A stretch of 64,000 bases of DNA from Zygosaccharomyces rouxii (Eukaryota > Ascomycota > Saccharomycetes > Saccharomycetales > Saccharomycetaceae), in contig NC_012992.1 of assembly GCF_000026365.1 (NCBI RefSeq), positions 868,001 to 932,000 on the forward strand. The letters run 5' to 3'. This document shows positions 58,725 through 64,000 of the stretch, piece after piece. The translations under genes were made by a program, and so were the position numbers. Numbering within the stretch: position 1 is the first letter of the stretch; each line of letters opens with the position of its first letter. The notes beneath the pieces were generated by a model. The model was not told the origin of the DNA. It did no database searches and was given only the letters and a program-made list of their open reading frames with translations.

Positions 58725-59219
58725 ATGGACCATTCGACACACCATAATCTAGCTATGGATCATTCAGCTCATTTACAGATGGATCATGGTCCTGGTCATG
58801 GTAATCATGGTGAGCACGGTGGTGGTGACACATGTACAATGCACTCAGCACTGACTTGGTCATACAAGGATACTTGCGTCGTTTTCTCTAGCTGGCACAT
58901 CAAGAAACCAATTGATCTAGTGCTATCGATGTTTGTCATAATGGCACTAGCCTATTTTTATGAATATTTGAAGTACTACATCTACAAATTTCAGCTAAAC
59001 CAGTCGTCTGCAAGCAATTCTAATATTCAAAGACGCTACAAATTAGCCAATAGCGTCTGGTATGGTTTACAAGTCGGATTTTCATTTATGTTGATGCTCG
59101 TCTTTATGACTTACAACGGCTGGCTGATGTTATCAGTTGTAGTTGGAGCCATTTGGGGTAACTACCACTGGGGCTCTAAAGTCAAGTCCGCCGGAGTACA
59201 GGAATTATCATGCCATTAG
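58725..59219 (+). CDS. CTR2: Low-affinity vacuolar copper transporter
   Basis: Ctr2 releases copper from the vacuole. The 164-residue protein (189 in S. cerevisiae) has a His/Met-rich N-terminus (MDHSTHHNLAMDHSAHLQMD) for copper binding, then three transmembrane helices: about 70-88 (LVLSMFVIMALAYFYEYLK), 123-140 and 143-160. The second and third hold the CTR signatures MxxxM (MLVFM) and GxxxG (GAIWG). The ATG at 58725 is the first in frame. It follows enolase by 206 bp on the same strand, matching YHR174W-YHR175W. Together with CCC2 it covers copper handling, though the two are 45 kb apart. Confidence 0.94.
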   Translation: MDHSTHHNLAMDHSAHLQMDHGPGHGNHGEHGGGDTCTMHSALTWSYKDTCVVFSSWHIKKPIDLVLSMFVIMALAYFYEYLKYYIYKFQLNQSSASNSNIQRRYKLANSVWYGLQVGFSFMLMLVFMTYNGWLMLSVVVGAIWGNYHWGSKVKSAGVQELSCH

Positions 59220-59371
59220 TTGCTTTACTTGCTGATTTAACTTATAATTACTGAGTCGTATTTACTTTACCGATCGGTCCATAATTAGTAGTTGTCGATT
59301 GATAACACCACTCACGACCACCTGATAGGTTCACACGTTCCTATTAGTGTGGCTTCTCGAAGTACATATAC

Positions 59372-59512
59372 ATGGAAGATGATATCGAAGATAATAAAAA
59401 TGATAGTTTCGAGGATTTTGAGGTAGATCATCAACTACCAGGACTATCGAGATCGAGAGGATGTGTACTACACCACGTCTTGCCATTATTGGTGCTGGTC
59501 CAGCAGGTCTAA
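59372..59512 (+). CDS. Short 46-codon ORF overlapping the FMO1 start in another frame
   Basis: The ATG at 59372 opens 46 codons, with an acidic half (MEDDIEDNKNDSFEDFEVDH) and a hydrophobic end, overlapping FMO1 by 52 bases. It could be a translation-control uORF or a small gene. I recall that S. cerevisiae has a short annotated ORF in this interval (YHR175W-A) but could not compare the two. It may be chance; the C-terminal half lies opposite no conserved feature. Confidence 0.35.
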   Translation: MEDDIEDNKNDSFEDFEVDHQLPGLSRSRGCVLHHVLPLLVLVQQV

Positions 59513-60756
59513 GTACAGCGAGAGTCTTTCTTGCGAATGCATCCCATTTCAAGATACAGCTGTTCGAGAAGGATTATTCCCCTGGTGGGCTCTGGCACTA
59601 TCCAGAGCATGATAAACGCCATAGAGTGATGTACGATCAGTTAGAGACCAATATTAGCAAACACTTGATGAAATTTAGTGGATTTCCATTCCCGCAACAG
59701 GTACCACATTTCCCCTGGAGGGAAGATGTATATGGATACTTGAGTAGTTATTACAAGAGATTTATTAAGGACCAACAGAATGTAGCTCTTCATTTGAATA
59801 CAAGTGTAATTTCACTTTCAAAAAATCGTGATCTTTGGAAAGTTATCACAAGAAATAACGTTACAGGAAAAGAGCAATCTCAAGAATTCGATCATGTCGT
59901 TGTAGCAAATGGCCACTATGATAGAAGTTATATACCTGATACTCCGGGACTTCAAGATTGGTTAGACCATGGTGCAGCTATTCATTCTAGAAATTTTGTA
60001 AATTGTGGCATCGGTAAAGGAAAAAACATCGTCGTTATTGGAAATGGTAGCTCAGGTAGTGATATTTTGAACCAAGTTTGGACTGTTGCTAATAAAGTTT
60101 ATTTAAGCGCATCCAGTGTGGAAACTCATGAATTGGCGACCGTTGTTCCTAGAATCAAACAAGTTGACTGGTCTCAACGGTCTGTACAATTGGTTAACGG
60201 TGAAAAATTGGAAAACATCGATCTTTTAATTTATTCCACTGGTTATCTGTTCTCATATCCATTCTTAGATCCAAAATTGCGACAAGATGTGCTAGGAACG
60301 ACAAACGATTCTACAGAACGTCTTTACAATTTGTGGCAACAAATCTTTTACGTTAAGGATCCAACATTGGCATTTTCTCTTCTACCAGGTTTAATTATTC
60401 CATTCCCCTTAGCAGAACTGCAAGCAGCTCTGATGGTTAAAGTCTTTACCAACAAGTTAAAAGTACCTAGTCTGCCGGATGATGAATTATACAAGGAACA
60501 ATTGTCACAACGCCCTAAATACCACCAAATTTCAGATTTTAAGGATATCGATTACTACAGGGAATTGCAATCTTTATTGAATGAAGCTGGTGGTCAAAAC
60601 GATCCATTTAAACCTGTGGTTTGGGATGATAACTACAAAACTATGAGGGAGAACGGCCCCCAGGATAAATCAAACCGTCAGAAACAGCTGGTACAACATC
60701 TAAAGCAGCTTAAATCTCAAGATAAAGATTATAGATTACTTGACCGCAACTCTTAA
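59461..60756 (+). CDS. FMO1: Flavin-containing monooxygenase
   Basis: Yeast Fmo1 is an FAD/NADPH enzyme that oxidises thiols and supports an oxidising ER. The 431-residue length matches S. cerevisiae (432). The FAD-binding Rossmann motif is GAGPAG at 11-16 (GxGxxG), the second NADPH motif is IGNGSSGSD at about 195-203, and between them is the FMO signature region (NGHYDRSYIPDTPGL). STGYLFSYPFL is the conserved FATGY-like element. It lacks an ER signal peptide, as the yeast enzyme does. The ATG at 59461 is preferred since the FAD motif follows at once. It follows CTR2 as in YHR175W-YHR176W. Confidence 0.95.
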   Translation: MCTTPRLAIIGAGPAGLSTARVFLANASHFKIQLFEKDYSPGGLWHYPEHDKRHRVMYDQLETNISKHLMKFSGFPFPQQVPHFPWREDVYGYLSSYYKRFIKDQQNVALHLNTSVISLSKNRDLWKVITRNNVTGKEQSQEFDHVVVANGHYDRSYIPDTPGLQDWLDHGAAIHSRNFVNCGIGKGKNIVVIGNGSSGSDILNQVWTVANKVYLSASSVETHELATVVPRIKQVDWSQRSVQLVNGEKLENIDLLIYSTGYLFSYPFLDPKLRQDVLGTTNDSTERLYNLWQQIFYVKDPTLAFSLLPGLIIPFPLAELQAALMVKVFTNKLKVPSLPDDELYKEQLSQRPKYHQISDFKDIDYYRELQSLLNEAGGQNDPFKPVVWDDNYKTMRENGPQDKSNRQKQLVQHLKQLKSQDKDYRLLDRNS

Positions 60757-61029
60757 AAACGTTTTTATAACTGTACTTATGTTGTATGTTTAGATGTATA
60801 TCACTGTGATAAAGTTGTCAACTTTAAAGGACGAAAACTTGAAGAAAGAAAACCATTTAATACAAGCAGCAAAACACAACTAAACAGTAAGCCCACTGGG
60901 AGGTCTGTTTCCCCCCGAAGCTAAAGGTCATAGGTACGAGTTGAACTTAGGTGATTATTGTTTGCACTGAAAGTTTTCATCCAATTATTCCCCCATTTTA
61001 GTACTCTTGTAACCGCGCTGCTGCAACCC

Positions 61030-62943
61030 ATGAGTGAAGAGGATAACAGTTGGAAATTTGAAACCTACTCATGTGCAAGGTGCCGTAAACTCAAGAAGAG
61101 ATGCCCCAAAGAATCACCAATTTGTAACAATTGTCAAAGGGCGGGAGAGTCGTGTGTTTACCCAGGCAGAGCACCGAGAAGAACCAAAAGAGAATTGGAA
61201 GAAGCCAAGTTAAGAGGTGAATTTATACCGAATAAGAGATCTAGAGGGAAAGATATGGGGATTGTGACGGCTCCCAATTCTAATGGCGCTGAATTAGGAT
61301 TTACATCTTCCTCAACAACTACACCAACTGTGACTAGTGCGAGAATAGATAATGGTTTTCTATCGTCTCCATTCCCACCAACTACAATCCCTCCACCACC
61401 ACCACCACCAGAAAGTACTCCTTCACCTGTCACAAACATATCAAGAAGACCACCACACGCACCGGTGATTCAGGGCAAATTGGAACACGAATTACATAAG
61501 CCTGACTCAACACCTATTAGAGCATCGTCAATACAAATTGAATCTATTTCTGGAATCTTTAAAGGTGGTAGAACTACACCATGGACTACTGCCGAAGGGG
61601 CTTATAAGCCTATTGAAAGATCTCTTTATGATAGATTCATTGCAGCGTATTTTACTCATAATCATAAATCATTTTACATGATGGATAAGGTTGCATTTTT
61701 GAACAAAGTATCCACTATTAGAGATTTCACCGCAATGGATGAAGAGTATGAAGACTCTTTCATTTTTCAATTGTACATGGCAATGGCTATTGGGTGTACT
61801 ACTCTACAAAGGGCACAAATGCTAACGAAGGATGAAGAAGGTTTAAGTGATCATTTTGCATTTTTAGCCATGAAGAAATTTTGTAATGTTGTTCACAGCC
61901 AAAACATTGAAACTATTAAATGTTTCCTTTTATTAGGGATCTTTGCCCTGTTCGAACCCAAGGGTGTTTCTTCATGGACTATTAGTGGGTTAACCATGAG
62001 GTTGGTCATCGGATTGGGCTTACATAGAGCCTTATCACCACGTAGAGCTCAAAATACTGATCCTAAGGAGGTAGAAATGAGATCTCGAGTATTTTGGAGT
62101 GCCTACTGTTTTGAAAGATTGGTTGCCACTTCTTTGGGTAGAATGTCAGCGATTGAAGATGAAGAAATTACTACCCCAATACCGAGACCACTTTACCCAG
62201 AGGAATTTGATGACTTAGACGTTACCAATATGATGATTTCATTAAGACGTATGAGCGGTAGAATTTATAAAAAAGTTCATTCAGCTAGCGCCGGTCGCAA
62301 ACAATACACTATGGAGCGAAGACATGCTATTATTTCAGGTTTACGAAACGAGATTGATGAAATCTATCAAGAGGATAAAGTTAAAATTGTGCAAAAGAAT
62401 GATCAACTCCAACTTAGTGGTCAAGACAGCATTTCCTTCCATACATCTGATACTTGGCTTGATATGCGACATGCTCAGTTACAAATAATGCTTTACAGAC
62501 CATCTGCGCTAATGCCAAAACCACCTTCTGATAACTTAGTACGCCTTGGTGAATGTTGTTTAGAAGCTCTAAAGCATACTTATAGCCTTTACAAGAAGAA
62601 ATTATTACCCTTAAACTGGATCACGCTTTTCAGAACTTTAACCATTTGCAACTCAATCCTTTACTGCCTATGTCATTGGAATATCGATTTGGTCGAAAGC
62701 AAAATTGAAATTCAACAATGTGTCGATATCTTGCAACATTTTGGCGAGAAATGGGTCTTTGCCCTAAGATGTGCAGATGTGTTTCAGGTTATAAGTAATA
62801 CAATTCTGGAGATATCCTTAAGCAATGGACAAGTTCCCAACATGGAGAAGTTGACAAGAGAACTGTTTGGTGCTAGTGATCAATATCAAGAAGTCCTTGA
62901 AGAAAACGAAGTTGGCCTCCTGTGGAACGACAACCTGTCATAG
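61030..62943 (+). CDS. STB5: Zn2Cys6 transcription factor for oxidative stress and NADPH genes
   Basis: Stb5 activates pentose-phosphate and multidrug-resistance genes. The 637-residue protein (743 in S. cerevisiae) has the Zn2Cys6 binuclear cluster at 15-42 with cysteines 15, 18, 25, 32, 35 and 42 (CARCRKLKKRC and CNNCQRAGESC), a basic linker, a Pro/Ser/Thr-rich segment with a polyproline run, and a fungal transcription-factor middle domain (about 190-500; for example GLTMRLVIGLGLHRALSPRR, RVFWSAYCFERLVATSLGRM). The ATG at 61030 is chosen; a 24-codon upstream extension uses only a TTG. S. cerevisiae STB5 (YHR178W) is followed by OYE2 (YHR179W), as here. Confidence 0.93.
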   Translation: MSEEDNSWKFETYSCARCRKLKKRCPKESPICNNCQRAGESCVYPGRAPRRTKRELEEAKLRGEFIPNKRSRGKDMGIVTAPNSNGAELGFTSSSTTTPTVTSARIDNGFLSSPFPPTTIPPPPPPPESTPSPVTNISRRPPHAPVIQGKLEHELHKPDSTPIRASSIQIESISGIFKGGRTTPWTTAEGAYKPIERSLYDRFIAAYFTHNHKSFYMMDKVAFLNKVSTIRDFTAMDEEYEDSFIFQLYMAMAIGCTTLQRAQMLTKDEEGLSDHFAFLAMKKFCNVVHSQNIETIKCFLLLGIFALFEPKGVSSWTISGLTMRLVIGLGLHRALSPRRAQNTDPKEVEMRSRVFWSAYCFERLVATSLGRMSAIEDEEITTPIPRPLYPEEFDDLDVTNMMISLRRMSGRIYKKVHSASAGRKQYTMERRHAIISGLRNEIDEIYQEDKVKIVQKNDQLQLSGQDSISFHTSDTWLDMRHAQLQIMLYRPSALMPKPPSDNLVRLGECCLEALKHTYSLYKKKLLPLNWITLFRTLTICNSILYCLCHWNIDLVESKIEIQQCVDILQHFGEKWVFALRCADVFQVISNTILEISLSNGQVPNMEKLTRELFGASDQYQEVLEENEVGLLWNDNLS

Positions 62944-64000
<1,057 letters not shown>

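Overview
The window is a gene-dense chromosomal segment of a budding yeast of the family Saccharomycetaceae: about 30 protein genes, nearly all intronless, with short intergenic gaps. Single copies of genes that S. cerevisiae keeps as whole-genome-duplication pairs (GLO2/GLO4, CUE5/DON1, SOL3/SOL4, ENO1/ENO2, OYE2/OYE3), together with gene orders that interleave two S. cerevisiae chromosome arms, indicate a lineage that did not undergo that duplication. Zygosaccharomyces or Torulaspora is my best guess from gene order and composition; I cannot confirm the species. Names come from recognising the proteins and from remembered S. cerevisiae gene order; no search was run.

Region 1 (1-16.3 kb) interleaves S. 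cerevisiae YDR266-273 and YOR036-042: HEL2 (cut by the window start), PEP12, CIA1, CYC2, MSW1, HIR2, CKB2, CCC2, GLO2/4 and CUE5/DON1. Region 2 (16.4-64 kb) interleaves YGR245-254 and YHR163-179: SDA1, BRF1, CPD1, SOL3/4, MGA1, DNA2, an unrecognised gene, PRP8, CDC23, THP2, MTG2, DBP8, NOP19, NMD3, ATG7, GCN5, PUP2, SPC97, enolase, CTR2, FMO1, STB5 and the start of OYE2/3. The change between blocks lies in the 89 bp between CUE5/DON1 and SDA1.

Functional threads: ribosome biogenesis genes (SDA1, MTG2, DBP8, NOP19, NMD3) carry PAC and/or RRPE promoter elements, two of them as five-fold GATGA tandem repeats. CCC2 has an Aft1-type iron-response site, PUP2 a perfect Rpn4 (PACE) site, and enolase, the SOL gene and OYE have good TATA boxes. 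CCC2 and CTR2 are copper transporters; the SOL gene, STB5 and OYE all connect to NADPH and redox metabolism.

The unusual material lies between the conserved genes: a frameshifted, decayed gene between MGA1 and DNA2 where S. cerevisiae has RIE1; an unrecognised gene behind PRP8 whose frame continues upstream of its first ATG; a possible 49-codon gene with its own TATA box and E-box; a 1.4-kb BRF1-CPD1 gap with a URS1 site, a minus-strand TATA box and a 28-bp E-box inverted repeat; a short ORF overlapping the FMO1 start; and a GLO gene that appears to encode both mitochondrial and cytosolic forms from two starts. I saw no convincing tRNA, snRNA, transposon, LTR, CRISPR array or centromere. No clearly new biological system is evident.
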